DNA from: Clostridiaceae bacterium | GTDB taxonomy: Bacteria > Bacillota > Clostridia > Peptostreptococcales > Natronincolaceae | Direction of reading: 5' to 3' | Length of the DNA stretch: 64,000 bases | Assembly: GCA_020832135.1 (NCBI GenBank) | Contig: JAFIFG010000045.1 | Location: 62,001-126,000, forward strand | Shown: in pieces, positions 51,593 to 60,632 of the stretch | Layout of the letters: every line of letters begins with the position of its first letter | Numbering within the stretch: the first letter of the stretch is position 1 | The notes under the pieces: generated by a model | The model's input: only the letters and a program-made list of their open reading frames with translations | The model's database searches: none | What the model was told of the DNA's origin: nothing | Translations under genes and position numbers: made by a program

Positions 51593-54212
51593 ATCGCTCC
51601 TTCAGATTTTCATATATAACCTTGGCATGCTTTATTTCATCATTTTTATTATGAATAGCACCCTTAACTTTACATTCTAAAATCGACTGTAATATTTCTC
51701 CATATATTGGGCCCGGAATTATATCAAGTGCTAATAAATCCTTACCTGATAAATGAACCTTAATATCTTTTAAGTGTAGCATATAATAGTTAATATAATG
51801 CTTAATATATGGATTTTTACAATCGTTGTAAAAAAAAATCAAACTTTCTAATCTATGTTTTTGTAAAGCATTGTATAAAACAAATTTATCCAAATCCTCT
51901 TGTTGAAGTAAAGTATAAATAATATTTTTCTCCTCTAAGGCAACCTGTATTTCTGCTATTGCATCCTTATTGCAAATAAATTTATAGATAATTTGTGGCA
52001 ATTTATCTGTGGGGAAATTACCTAAAAGTTGTAATACAATAATTATTTTTTTGTTTACTTCTATCGTATTAACTCCACTAAGATAATCGATAGATTCTTG
52101 GATGCTGTCTAATTTTTCTACAATTTCAGTAGATATATTTAAATCACAGTGTAAAGCTGTAAAAATATCAAAATCCCTCATCAATACTATACTTCTACAT
52201 AAATGTTTTTCAGTAATAATATATGCTATTTCCTCTCTTACCCTATCATCACTAACCTTATTAATTAAATTATTCTTTACTGCTTCAATAATAAATTTTT
52301 TTGTTTCTGATTCAATTTTAAATCCTAGCCTAGAGGAAAAGCGAACAGCACGAAAAATCCTTGTAGGATCTTCTACAAAGCTTAAATTATATAAAACTCT
52401 TATTTGTTTATTTTCAATATCCTCTAATCCTCCAAAATAGTCGATCAACCTACCAAAACTTTCTTTATTTATTTGAATAGCCATACAATTTAATGTAAAG
52501 TCTCTTCTAAAAAGATCATTCCAAAGGGAACTTTTTTCTATCTGTGGTAATGCAGCTGGAAAATGATAATACTCACGTCTAGCAGAAACAATGTCCAACA
52601 CATTACCATCACCTAACTTAATGGATGCAGTTGCAAATTTTTCATGAAGTACTAATTCGCCTTGCAATTTTTTATTTAGTTCTTGTGCAAATGCAATCCC
52701 ATCTCCTTCAATGACAAAATCTAGATCAGAATTATCTATACCTAGTAATAGATCCCTAACAAACCCTCCTACTATATAGACATTTTTATTTAGTAGGTCT
52801 CCCGTCTCTCCTATGATTTCTAGAATAGAATATATAGCAGGAGGTATATTTTTTATTTTTTCATAACAATTTAATATCTCTTCTGTTACAGAAAAATTTC
52901 TTTTATACCAATAAGGCTGATTTTTACCATGTAGCATTCTTAATAAGTCCGTTCTTGTTACAATACCAATCATTTTATTATTTTCAATTACGGGCAATCG
53001 GCCTATATTATTACTAACTAGCAAATCATTTATTGTGTTTAAAGAAGTTTCAGGACCTACTGTCTTCACTTCTCCTTTCATAAATCCCTTTACTGGTGCA
53101 TGGATCAATCCATGAATAGTAGCTTTATCAATATCTGTCCTTGAGATAATGCCTATTAATTCATCATCTTCTACTACTGGTATGCCAGTATGCCCATATC
53201 TAAGCATAATTTTACTTGCTTCTTCTATTGTTACATCTTTTGTAATAGTTTTCACAGGATAATTCATAATATCTCTAGCAGTAATTTGTGGTTTGATTTT
53301 ATGATGTAAATTTCTCATCAAAGTTTCTTTTACTTTACCTAGATCTCCTATTCCATCAAACTTTACAGCGGCAGATGCTGCCCTTAGATGCCCTGCTCCT
53401 TTAAACTCTTCCAGTATAAAAGGTATATTGATATTGTCATCTAGACTTCTCCCTACAATATAATATCTTTTCTCCATTTCTACAACTAAAAAGACTGCAT
53501 CACAATCTTTAATCTCCAGCATCTTACTTGCTATATAGCTCAACTCCCCAATATATGTATCGCATTTATACGTTGAGAGTATGATTTTATAATTATTAAC
53601 CTCTATATTTTCCATATTTAATAAAAGAGATAAGAAAAGTTGATGATGCTCATCACTAAGAGACTTTTGGATATGTTCAGTAGTGATCTCTAAATCAGCT
53701 CCTTTTCTCAGTAAATACCCTACTATTTCTGCATCTTCTGGAGTTGTGTTTGGAAAAGTTAAACAATTGGTATCTGTATATATACCTAAAACAAATAGAG
53801 TTGCTTCAAAGGGTGTAATTACTATTTGTTTTCTTATTATCTCCTCCACCAAAATTGCTGTACAGGAACCATATGGCTTGATGATTCTGTTGCCTCTTTC
53901 TATTGTGTTTTCCGATTCTAAGTGATGATCATATAGGTTTACATCAACACTTCCAATTTGTAAGTCTCTAAATTTACCCAATCTGTTTATGCTGTTGGTA
54001 TCTACTATAATTACTCCTGTCACTTTGTTAATATCTATATCCGATGCCTGTTTTATATGTAAAACATTTTTGTAGAGACTATAGAATTCTTTAACACCTT
54101 TATTTAATTTTCCAGTAAAAACCATAATAGCATCAGGGTATATTTTAGAGGCTGCTACCATACTAGCTAATCCATCAAAATCTAAGTTCACATGACTAAT
54201 TATTATCCTCAA
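51582..54212 (-). CDS. DHH-CBS-tRNA nucleotidyltransferase fusion protein
   Basis: 876 residues, four parts in order: a DHH phosphoesterase domain (about 1-300; HVNLDFDGLASMVAA, IIVDTNS, YDHH, GIYTDTNCLTF); two CBS domains (about 310-430; ARDIMNYPVKTI and MKGEVKTVGPETS); a class II nucleotidyltransferase head (about 465-600; VGGFVRDLLLGIDNSDLDFVIEGDG with the GG and DxD motifs, RRDFTLNCMA, DPTRIFRAVRFSSR); and a C-terminal tRNA-binding part. Such fusions are annotated as poly(A) polymerase or A-adding/CCA-adding enzymes. Probably repairs tRNA 3' ends; the DHH and CBS parts may hydrolyse or sense nucleotides. Start ATG 54212 after AGGAGGGGTGAAG. Confidence 0.85.
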   Translation of the reverse strand: MRIIISHVNLDFDGLASMVAASKIYPDAIMVFTGKLNKGVKEFYSLYKNVLHIKQASDIDINKVTGVIIVDTNSINRLGKFRDLQIGSVDVNLYDHHLESENTIERGNRIIKPYGSCTAILVEEIIRKQIVITPFEATLFVLGIYTDTNCLTFPNTTPEDAEIVGYLLRKGADLEITTEHIQKSLSDEHHQLFLSLLLNMENIEVNNYKIILSTYKCDTYIGELSYIASKMLEIKDCDAVFLVVEMEKRYYIVGRSLDDNINIPFILEEFKGAGHLRAASAAVKFDGIGDLGKVKETLMRNLHHKIKPQITARDIMNYPVKTITKDVTIEEASKIMLRYGHTGIPVVEDDELIGIISRTDIDKATIHGLIHAPVKGFMKGEVKTVGPETSLNTINDLLVSNNIGRLPVIENNKMIGIVTRTDLLRMLHGKNQPYWYKRNFSVTEEILNCYEKIKNIPPAIYSILEIIGETGDLLNKNVYIVGGFVRDLLLGIDNSDLDFVIEGDGIAFAQELNKKLQGELVLHEKFATASIKLGDGNVLDIVSARREYYHFPAALPQIEKSSLWNDLFRRDFTLNCMAIQINKESFGRLIDYFGGLEDIENKQIRVLYNLSFVEDPTRIFRAVRFSSRLGFKIESETKKFIIEAVKNNLINKVSDDRVREEIAYIITEKHLCRSIVLMRDFDIFTALHCDLNISTEIVEKLDSIQESIDYLSGVNTIEVNKKIIIVLQLLGNFPTDKLPQIIYKFICNKDAIAEIQVALEEKNIIYTLLQQEDLDKFVLYNALQKHRLESLIFFYNDCKNPYIKHYINYYMLHLKDIKVHLSGKDLLALDIIPGPIYGEILQSILECKVKGAIHNKNDEIKHAKVIYENLKERYDV

Positions 54213-54280
54213 GCTTCACCCCTCCTATAGTATGTTCTATTGACTATTTTAATTAATTATAACATATTAAGATATATTAT

Positions 54281-54320
54281 AAAAAGCAAAGTAGTACATC
54301 ACTGTACTACTTTGCTTTTT
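54281..54320 (-). terminator. Intrinsic terminator after dacF
   Basis: Perfect 18-bp stem (54281-54298 with 54303-54320), 4-nt loop; the minus-strand 3' arm ends in T5. Among the longest perfect stems in the window; it overlaps the dacF stop. Confidence 0.9.
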
Positions 54321-55482
54321 AATAACCTACCATTGCTTTAAACATTCTATTCATCATATTAATTACTGATGCACGCTCTACACCTTCATTAGTAACAATA
54401 TCTACTTTTCCAACCTCTCTTCCATCTAAAGTAACAATAACCTCTCCTACTTTAGCACCTTTAGCAATTGGTGCTTTCATATATTCTGGTAAAATTACCT
54501 CTTTTTTTACTTTTGATTCGTCACCTTTTTTAACTAATACATTTAGATCCTCATCGGCTACTGCTAATAATTGTTGTTCTTTCCCCTTACCAATATTTAT
54601 ATTTCCTAAACTCCCACCTTTCTCAACAATTTTTACCGTATTAAAGGTGGCAAATCCATAATCTAAAAGCTTAGCAGTTTCACTAAAACGAACTGGAGAG
54701 GTAGGTGCACCCATCACCACCGCAATGAAACTATTACTTCCCCTAGTTGCAGAAGCAGATAGACAGTACTTAGCTTCTGATGTAGAACCTGTTTTAATTC
54801 CAGTTATCCCTTTGTAAGTTCGTATTAGCCTATTAGTATTAACTAATTCTTGTGTAGAAGGTGTTTTCTTTCCTACATCTACTGTGTCCATCCAGGTAGT
54901 TAGCCATTTATGTACTTCTTTGTGCTTTAAAAGTTCTCTAGACATCAGAGCTATATCATAGGCTGATGTAACATGTCCTTCAGCAGGCAAACCATTAGTG
55001 TTAATAAAATGAGTGTTATTCATACCTAGTTCTTTAGCTCTACTATTCATTTTTTCAACAAATACATCTTCTGTGCCTGCAATGTGTTCTGCTATGGCAA
55101 CAGATGCATCATTGGCTGATCTAATAGCTATACTCTTCATTAAATTCTCTACTGTTTGTACTTCTCCTGGTTCTATATAAATTTGAGTTCCACCCATAGA
55201 GGAAGCTCTCTCACTAATAACAACTTTATCGTCTAGGGAAATTTTATTGGATTCTATGGCTTCCATCGCCAAGAGCATTGTCATAACCTTTGTTACACTG
55301 GCAGGGGGGAGAGCTTCATCAATATTCTTTTCATATAACACAGTACCAGTAGAACCATCCATCAATATAGCTGATTTAGCACTTATATCAAAGGGTTGTG
55401 CTTCAGCTGAAATAGTAGAACCGCTAAAAAAGGCCATTATTATAAATACAAAACATAAAAAGTTAGCAAAGATTTTTCTCAT
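54319..55482 (-). CDS. dacF: D-alanyl-D-alanine carboxypeptidase DacF-like, copy 2
   Basis: 387 residues. Signal peptide about 1-27 (hydrophobic run, then SAEAQ). S11 motifs are SVTK (about 63-66), SAN in IAIRSANDASVA, and KTG in GIKTGSTSEAKYC. A C-terminal PBP5-like beta domain runs about 285-370, ending in an amphipathic INMMNRMFKAMVGY tail that could anchor to the membrane. In B. subtilis drm-pupG-dacF are adjacent; here deoB-pdp-dacF keep the association with nucleoside genes. ATG 55482 follows AAGGAGGAATTTAT. Confidence 0.9.
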   Translation of the reverse strand: MRKIFANFLCFVFIIMAFFSGSTISAEAQPFDISAKSAILMDGSTGTVLYEKNIDEALPPASVTKVMTMLLAMEAIESNKISLDDKVVISERASSMGGTQIYIEPGEVQTVENLMKSIAIRSANDASVAIAEHIAGTEDVFVEKMNSRAKELGMNNTHFINTNGLPAEGHVTSAYDIALMSRELLKHKEVHKWLTTWMDTVDVGKKTPSTQELVNTNRLIRTYKGITGIKTGSTSEAKYCLSASATRGSNSFIAVVMGAPTSPVRFSETAKLLDYGFATFNTVKIVEKGGSLGNINIGKGKEQQLLAVADEDLNVLVKKGDESKVKKEVILPEYMKAPIAKGAKVGEVIVTLDGREVGKVDIVTNEGVERASVINMMNRMFKAMVGY

Positions 55483-55556
55483 ATAAATTCCTCCTTGTAT
55501 TCCTTTTTAACATTAGGTTTTCCATCTATATAATTAGTTATACAAAGAGTCATCAA

Positions 55557-55584
55557 AAGAGAAAGAGACTTTTTACAGTCTCTT
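55557..55584 (-). terminator. Intrinsic terminator overlapping the pdp stop
   Basis: 8-bp stem (55563-55570 with 55577-55584) with a 6-nt loop that holds the pdp stop codon; minus-strand tail TCTCTTTT. Confidence 0.65.
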
Positions 55585-56898
55585 GATTTCTTTCTCTGTT
55601 ACAATTCCAAATACTAATGGTTTAGTACTGGGCTTTGTTTTTTCAATATCGTAAGCAGTTTTTAATTTTTCTATGGCATTATTTCTCCTATCTATATTAT
55701 TACTATGTATGTATGCTAATACTTCTCCCTTTTTTACATAATCTCCAACCTTTTTATTTAATACTATACCTACTGACAAATCAATTACACTGTCTTTTGT
55801 ATCTCTACCTGCACCTAATATCAATGCACTCATACCTACAATATCTGCTTTTATTTTATGTATGTAGCCATCCTCAGTAACTTTTAATGGATATACTTCT
55901 TTTGCCTTTGGTAACAAATCAACATTTTCAATATAGGCTACATCTCCACCTTGATTTACAATAAATCTTTTTAATGTTTCTAAAGCTTTTCCAGAATAAA
56001 TTGCCTCTTTTATTTTAACTCTACCTTCATCCACTGAGGAAACTTGCTGTGCCAATAGTAACATATAAGAACCTAAGGTTATACATAGCTCTTCCAAATC
56101 CTTTGGACCTTTTCCTTGTAATAGTTCGATTGCTTCCTTCACCTCTAGACTATTTCCTATGGTGTAGCCTAGAGGCTGATCCATATCTGTAACTACCGCT
56201 ACAGTGTTTCTGCCCATATTAATACCTATATCTACCATTTCCTTAGCTAATTCAAAGGAATCATCAATATCCTGCATAAATGCTCCACTACCAGTTTTAA
56301 CATCTAATACTATCGCATCTGCTCCTGAAGCTAACTTTTTAGACATGATGCTCCCAGCAATAAGGGAGATATTATCTACAGTAGTAGTTACATCCCTAAG
56401 GGCATACAATTTTTTATCAGCTGGGGCTAGGTTAGCAGTCTGTCCTCCTACAGCTAATTTAACATTATTCACATTGTTTACAAACTCTTCCTTAGTCATA
56501 TCTACTGAAAAGCCTGGTATGGACTCTAACTTATCAATTGTTCCTCCTGTATGTCCTAAGCCCCTTCCTGAAAACTTGGCAACAGGAACACCACATGCTG
56601 CTACTATAGGTCCTAGGGCAATGGTAGTTTTATCACCCACACCTCCAGTACTATGTTTATCTACCTTTATTCCTTCAATATTAGATAAATCTATAACTTC
56701 TCCAGAGTTCATCATTGCTTCTGTTAAATATGCTGTTTCCTCTTTGTCCATCTTTTGAAAATAAATAGCCATTAATAAAGCTGCTGCCTGATAGTCCGGT
56801 ACACTTCCTTTGGTATATCCGTCAATAAAATGGTTAATTTCCTCCTTGCTTAAAACCTCTCCGTTTCGTTTTTTTAGAATAATATCATACATTCTCAT
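55573..56898 (-). CDS. pdp: Pyrimidine-nucleoside phosphorylase
   Basis: 441 residues, thymidine/pyrimidine-nucleoside phosphorylase family. Catalyses phosphorolysis of uridine, deoxyuridine and thymidine. The signature SGRGLGHTGGTIDKLESIPGF is at about 110-130, with the phosphate-binding KHSTGGVGDKT ahead and SGSGAFM-like GSGAFMQD later. A C-terminal alpha/beta domain (about 345-441) closes the active site. ATG 56898 follows GAGGTGAAG and overlaps the stop of the small upstream ORF (TAATG). It works with deoB, which isomerises the pentose-1-phosphate made. Confidence 0.94.
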   Translation of the reverse strand: MRMYDIILKKRNGEVLSKEEINHFIDGYTKGSVPDYQAAALLMAIYFQKMDKEETAYLTEAMMNSGEVIDLSNIEGIKVDKHSTGGVGDKTTIALGPIVAACGVPVAKFSGRGLGHTGGTIDKLESIPGFSVDMTKEEFVNNVNNVKLAVGGQTANLAPADKKLYALRDVTTTVDNISLIAGSIMSKKLASGADAIVLDVKTGSGAFMQDIDDSFELAKEMVDIGINMGRNTVAVVTDMDQPLGYTIGNSLEVKEAIELLQGKGPKDLEELCITLGSYMLLLAQQVSSVDEGRVKIKEAIYSGKALETLKRFIVNQGGDVAYIENVDLLPKAKEVYPLKVTEDGYIHKIKADIVGMSALILGAGRDTKDSVIDLSVGIVLNKKVGDYVKKGEVLAYIHSNNIDRRNNAIEKLKTAYDIEKTKPSTKPLVFGIVTEKEIKRL

Positions 56899-57080
56899 TA
56901 TATCTTCACCTCTTTAAGAATACCTTTAACCAAATTAATAAATTTAGGTCTAGTTTTGTTAGCTACTGCTACGACTTCCTCATGACTAATAGATTCTAAT
57001 TGGTCTGGTATTGCCATATCAGTTACAATAATAGACTTAGTATAACTTGCTGCTTCATGAATATTTTTAGTAATAGACAT
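56898..57080 (-). CDS. Small conserved-position ORF between deoB and pdp
   Basis: 60 residues from ATG 57080 (AAAGGGGA lies 8 nt ahead; a TTG at 57086 is possible). No membrane segment or metal motif. Sequence SITKNIHEAASYTKSIIVTDMAIPDQLESISHEE shows a mixed helical pattern with a hydrophobic patch. It sits 14 nt after deoB and overlaps pdp by 1 nt, so it is clearly in the nucleoside operon and likely real. Function unknown. Confidence 0.6.
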   Translation of the reverse strand: MSITKNIHEAASYTKSIIVTDMAIPDQLESISHEEVVAVANKTRPKFINLVKGILKEVKI

Positions 57081-57093
57081 ACACAAATCCCCT

Positions 57094-58266
57094 TTATTTA
57101 ATTATTAAGTTTTTAAAGCTTTTTCCTTTATTTGTATCTGGAATGTTTAAAGCCTCGGCAATGGTTGCTGCTATATCTGCAAAAGAACTTCTAATACCTA
57201 TGTTTACGTTATTTTTTAATTGCTTTCCATATATAACTATAGGTATATACTCTCTTGTATGATCACTACCTCTAAAAGTAGGATCATTACCATGATCAGC
57301 TGTGAAAATAACCATATCATCCGCTCTTAAGTTATCTAATATTTCAGGTACTCTTGCATCCATCTCTTCTAAAGCTTGTTTATACCCTTTAACATCCCTT
57401 CTATGACCATACTTAGAATCAAAGTCTACCAGGTTAGTAAAAATAATTCCTTTATTAGTTTTTTGCAAATATTTAATTGTTTGATCTATTCCATCCATAT
57501 TGTCCTTCGTATGTACAGCTTCAGTTATGCCCTGCCCATTAAAAATGTCCTCAATTTTACCAACTGCAATAACGTCTAGTCCTTGTTTTTTGGCTATATC
57601 TAGCACAGTCTCTTCAGATGGAGACAACGAAAAATCACGTCTATTAGAGGTTCGTGTAAAGCTTCCAGCATTACCAATGAATGGTCTAGCTATAATTCTA
57701 GCCACAGCATGCTCACCCATCATTATTTCTCTTGCCACCTTACACATTTCATATTGCTGTTCTAGGGGTATAATTTCCTCATGAGCAGCTATTTGAAATA
57801 CACTGTCAGCAGAGGTATAAACTATAGGGTAACCGGTTTTAATGTGCTCTTCACCTAACTCTTCAATGATAGCCGTCCCAGAAGCCGGCTTATTCCCTAA
57901 AACTTTTTTGCCAATCCTTTTTTCAAACTCATCAATTATTTCTTTAGGAAAGCCATTTTCATATGTCCTAAAGGGTTCTTTTAAGTGAATACCTACCATT
58001 TCCCAATGACCTGTTGTAGTATCCTTTCCTAAAGAAACTTCATCGGATTTCCCATAGCACCCTAAGGGTTGATCTATGGGTTGTACTCCTTTAATGCCAT
58101 CAATGTTACCTAGCCCTAATTTTTGGAGGTTTGGTAAATGAATGCCTCCCTCCTTCATGGCTATATTGCCTAAAGTATTGGCACCGACATCTCCAAACTT
58201 TACAGCATCTGGTAATTCACCAATGCCAACACTATCTATAACAAATAACAAAACTCTTTTAACCAT
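57094..58266 (-). CDS. deoB: Phosphopentomutase
   Basis: 390 residues, alkaline-phosphatase superfamily. Converts (deoxy)ribose-1-phosphate to the 5-phosphate. Metal ligands are seen in [13 protein letters not shown] (about residues 10-22), the active-site Thr in [11 protein letters not shown], and later ligands in [12 protein letters not shown] and [21 protein letters not shown] 58266 follows AAAGGAGGAGTTTT. First gene of the deoB-ORF60-pdp-dacF unit; a probable promoter is just upstream. Confidence 0.96.
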   Translation of the reverse strand: MVKRVLLFVIDSVGIGELPDAVKFGDVGANTLGNIAMKEGGIHLPNLQKLGLGNIDGIKGVQPIDQPLGCYGKSDEVSLGKDTTTGHWEMVGIHLKEPFRTYENGFPKEIIDEFEKRIGKKVLGNKPASGTAIIEELGEEHIKTGYPIVYTSADSVFQIAAHEEIIPLEQQYEMCKVAREIMMGEHAVARIIARPFIGNAGSFTRTSNRRDFSLSPSEETVLDIAKKQGLDVIAVGKIEDIFNGQGITEAVHTKDNMDGIDQTIKYLQKTNKGIIFTNLVDFDSKYGHRRDVKGYKQALEEMDARVPEILDNLRADDMVIFTADHGNDPTFRGSDHTREYIPIVIYGKQLKNNVNIGIRSSFADIAATIAEALNIPDTNKGKSFKNLIIK

Positions 58267-58287
58267 AAAACTCCTCCTTTAAAATCT

Positions 58288-58315
58288 TTTATATTATTGT
58301 ACCCTATGAAGGCAA
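58288..58315 (-). promoter_or_regulatory. Probable promoter of the deoB operon
   Basis: Minus-strand TTGCCT (58310-58315), 16-nt spacer, TATAAA (58288-58293), 22 nt before the deoB start. Confidence 0.45.
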
Positions 58316-58340
58316 TAAATTTACAAGTTTATTTAAAGAT

Positions 58341-58366
58341 AAAAACAGGGCCTGTTGCTAGGCCCT
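58341..58366 (-). terminator. Intrinsic terminator overlapping the xerD stop
   Basis: GC-rich 7-bp stem (58347-58353 with 58360-58366), 6-nt loop, minus-strand T5 tail; the xerD stop (58358-58360) lies in it. Confidence 0.78.
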
Positions 58367-59242
58367 AGGATGGGTTTTTTTGTATACATCTTTAATCTTA
58401 TTTTCTGTCAAAGTAGCATAAATTTGAGTTGTGGAAATATCTGAATGTCCTAGCATTTCTTGAACAGATTTTAAGTCTGCTCCATTCTGTATTAGGTGAG
58501 TTGCGAAAGAGTGTCTTAAAGTATGGGGGGTAATAGTTTTGTCTATGTTACATTGTTTTGTATAGTACTTTATGATCTTCCAAAACCCTTGTCGTGTTAA
58601 TCTACCACCCTGCATATTTAAAAATAAAGATTCTTCTTCGGTATTTTTTAAAAAATGCTCTCTGCCTTGTTCTAAGTAATCAGTTAAAGCCCTTAATGCT
58701 ACTGACCCTACAGGAATTACTCTTTCTTTATTATGCGTAGTACATTTAATAAATCCTAAATCTAAGTGTACATCTTCTATATTTAGTGATATTAACTCAG
58801 AGACTCTAATGCCTGTTGCATATAAAAGCTCTAACATTGCTTTATCTCTCATACCCTTATGAGTAGATTCTTTAGGTTGACTTAGCAATATATCAATTTC
58901 TTGCAAAGTAAGTATATTAGGTAACTTTTTTTTCGATTTAGGAGACTCCAAATTTAAAGTAGGATCTTTAGAAATAGTGTTATTTATCATCAAGTATTGA
59001 TAATAACACCTAATAGAAGCTATACTTCTAGAGATGGTAGAAATAGCTCTCCCTTTAGTTTGCAAGTATATAATATATGTAATTACAGTAGTTTTGCTTG
59101 TTTCAGCAATATCAGTAATCTCGTTCTCTTTTAAGTAGGATAAGTATTGCTTTATATCCCGTAGATAAGATTCTAGTGTATTGCTGGATAACTGCTTTTC
59201 ATTTGTTAAATATTCAGTATAATTAGAAATAAATTGGTTCAT
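58358..59242 (-). CDS. xerD: Tyrosine recombinase XerD
   Basis: 294 residues. Core-binding domain (about 1-85), then the catalytic domain with Arg in LLYATGIRVSELI, the HxLRH box in TPHTLRHSFATHLIQ and LGHSDISTTQIYATLT with the final His and nucleophile Tyr. It resolves chromosome dimers at dif together with a partner. Synteny next to spoIIM and NUDIX is typical of Firmicute xerD (ripX). ATG 59242. Canonical motifs contrast with the divergent recombinase at 35.5 kb. Confidence 0.94.
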   Translation of the reverse strand: MNQFISNYTEYLTNEKQLSSNTLESYLRDIKQYLSYLKENEITDIAETSKTTVITYIIYLQTKGRAISTISRSIASIRCYYQYLMINNTISKDPTLNLESPKSKKKLPNILTLQEIDILLSQPKESTHKGMRDKAMLELLYATGIRVSELISLNIEDVHLDLGFIKCTTHNKERVIPVGSVALRALTDYLEQGREHFLKNTEEESLFLNMQGGRLTRQGFWKIIKYYTKQCNIDKTITPHTLRHSFATHLIQNGADLKSVQEMLGHSDISTTQIYATLTENKIKDVYKKTHPRA

Positions 59243-59349
59243 GTTTAAAATCTCCCTTTACTCATCCTACAAATAACTATTCAACAAATGATAAGTAATT
59301 CCTGCTAAAAAATAAAATTTTAAGAATATAGTTGTAAAAATTTCTAACG

Positions 59350-59985
59350 TTAAATTATGTTACTTACTAATAGTCGAATAAATACAGGAGAGATATACCC
59401 TTCTATCAATGCAGCTAATAGTACAAAGATAAATAAAATACAATATAAGCTACTGTATACTAAAAAACGTTTAGAGTATTTAGTGGCTTTTGTTTTTTGA
59501 AGTTTATCCTTTAAAAATATAGTAGCAAAAATTATTGAAATAACAGATGATATAATAAAAACTGGTATGATAATTAAATTTTGAGGAAAAATCCCTAAAG
59601 TAAATATTAGAACACCCCATAGCTTAAATTCCTCAATTAACAAGCCTGCTGTAAATCCTATTGTAAATCCTTTAAAGCCAACAATTACTAGAACTAAAGG
59701 AGCTGTAATTATTAAAATTCCTAATATCCAGTTTAAAACTAATAATTGTATATTATTTATTAAAGATTGTTTTAAAATATTTACTCCCTGTAGTTCATTG
59801 TTATGGAATATTTGAAAAAAATCTCTTAAATAATAAAATAGCTCTTCTTTGTGATGTTTGTCTACTATTTTCACAGTAAAAGCACCTACTGATACTCCGA
59901 TTAAAAAGCATAGTAAAACTATAGAATATATAAGTAAATTTTCTTTTATATGCTTTTTCAAAAAAATAAAATTTTTGTTTATCAC
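59350..59985 (-). CDS. spoIIM: Stage II sporulation protein M
   Basis: About 211 residues with five to six membrane segments. The SpoIIM family core GFKGFTIGFTAGLLIEEFKLWGVLIFTLGIFPQNL is clear. It is part of the SpoIIDMP complex that remodels septal peptidoglycan during engulfment. Start GTG 59985, 5-6 nt after TGGAGGTTG; the frame is open to 60033 but without a ribosome site. Adjacent to xerD and NUDIX, as in many spore formers. Confidence 0.9.
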   Translation of the reverse strand: MINKNFIFLKKHIKENLLIYSIVLLCFLIGVSVGAFTVKIVDKHHKEELFYYLRDFFQIFHNNELQGVNILKQSLINNIQLLVLNWILGILIITAPLVLVIVGFKGFTIGFTAGLLIEEFKLWGVLIFTLGIFPQNLIIIPVFIISSVISIIFATIFLKDKLQKTKATKYSKRFLVYSSLYCILFIFVLLAALIEGYISPVFIRLLVSNII

Positions 59986-60058
59986 AAAACAACCTCCATT
60001 CTTATGTATATTGATATTAAAATCATTATGCAAAAGAAGGAGATTTTATGACATGTCC

Positions 60059-60598
60059 TTATGATATGCCTTGTAAATTTTTATAAGCTAGAATAGCTAC
60101 AATTGTTTTACTATCTTTAATAATACCTTTACTTATTTGTTCCATTGCTTCATTAATAGATAAGTAAATAGATTCTATATATTCATCTTCATCAGGCTCT
60201 GCATCACCTTCTTCTAGATCTTCGGCTAGATAGATATGCATAACTTCATTCGAAAAGCCAGGGGTAGTGTAGAACTCCATTAGTTTTATTATATTTTTAG
60301 TTGAGTACCCTGTTTCCTCTTTTAGTTCCCTTAAAGCACATAACTTAGTATCTTCATTAGGTTCAATTTTACCAGCTGGTATTTCTATTAATACTTCTTC
60401 AACAGGTTTTCTAAATTGTTTGACTAAAATAATTTTCTTGTCCTTTGTAACTGCTAATATACCTACAGCCCCAGCATGCTCTATAATTTCTCTTTTGGAG
60501 TACTTTTGCTTCGGTAATTCAACAGTATCTACCCTCAAATTAATAATTTTTCCTTCATAGATTCGTTCTGACTTTAGTGTTTTCTCTTCAAAAACCAT
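60059..60598 (-). CDS. nudF: NUDIX hydrolase, ADP-ribose pyrophosphatase
   Basis: 179 residues. Complete NUDIX box with GKIEPNEDTKLCALRELKEETGY (Gx5Ex7REUxEExGU) at about 75-97, preceded by VKQFRKPVEEVLIEIPAG. Such proteins split ADP-ribose to AMP and ribose-5-phosphate. ATG 60598 follows AAGGAGGGAGATT. It lies between the DUF3866 gene and spoIIM, 34 nt after DUF3866, so probably in the same transcript. Confidence 0.92.
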   Translation of the reverse strand: MVFEEKTLKSERIYEGKIINLRVDTVELPKQKYSKREIIEHAGAVGILAVTKDKKIILVKQFRKPVEEVLIEIPAGKIEPNEDTKLCALRELKEETGYSTKNIIKLMEFYTTPGFSNEVMHIYLAEDLEEGDAEPDEDEYIESIYLSINEAMEQISKGIIKDSKTIVAILAYKNLQGIS

Positions 60599-60632
60599 AT
60601 TGGAAAATCTCCCTCCTTTAAAGAAAATAAGA

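Noticed and set aside
56204-56758. 184-residue plus-strand ORF opposite pdp
   Set aside because: Antisense shadow of a highly conserved gene with a complete thymidine-phosphorylase signature; no ribosome site or family motif.
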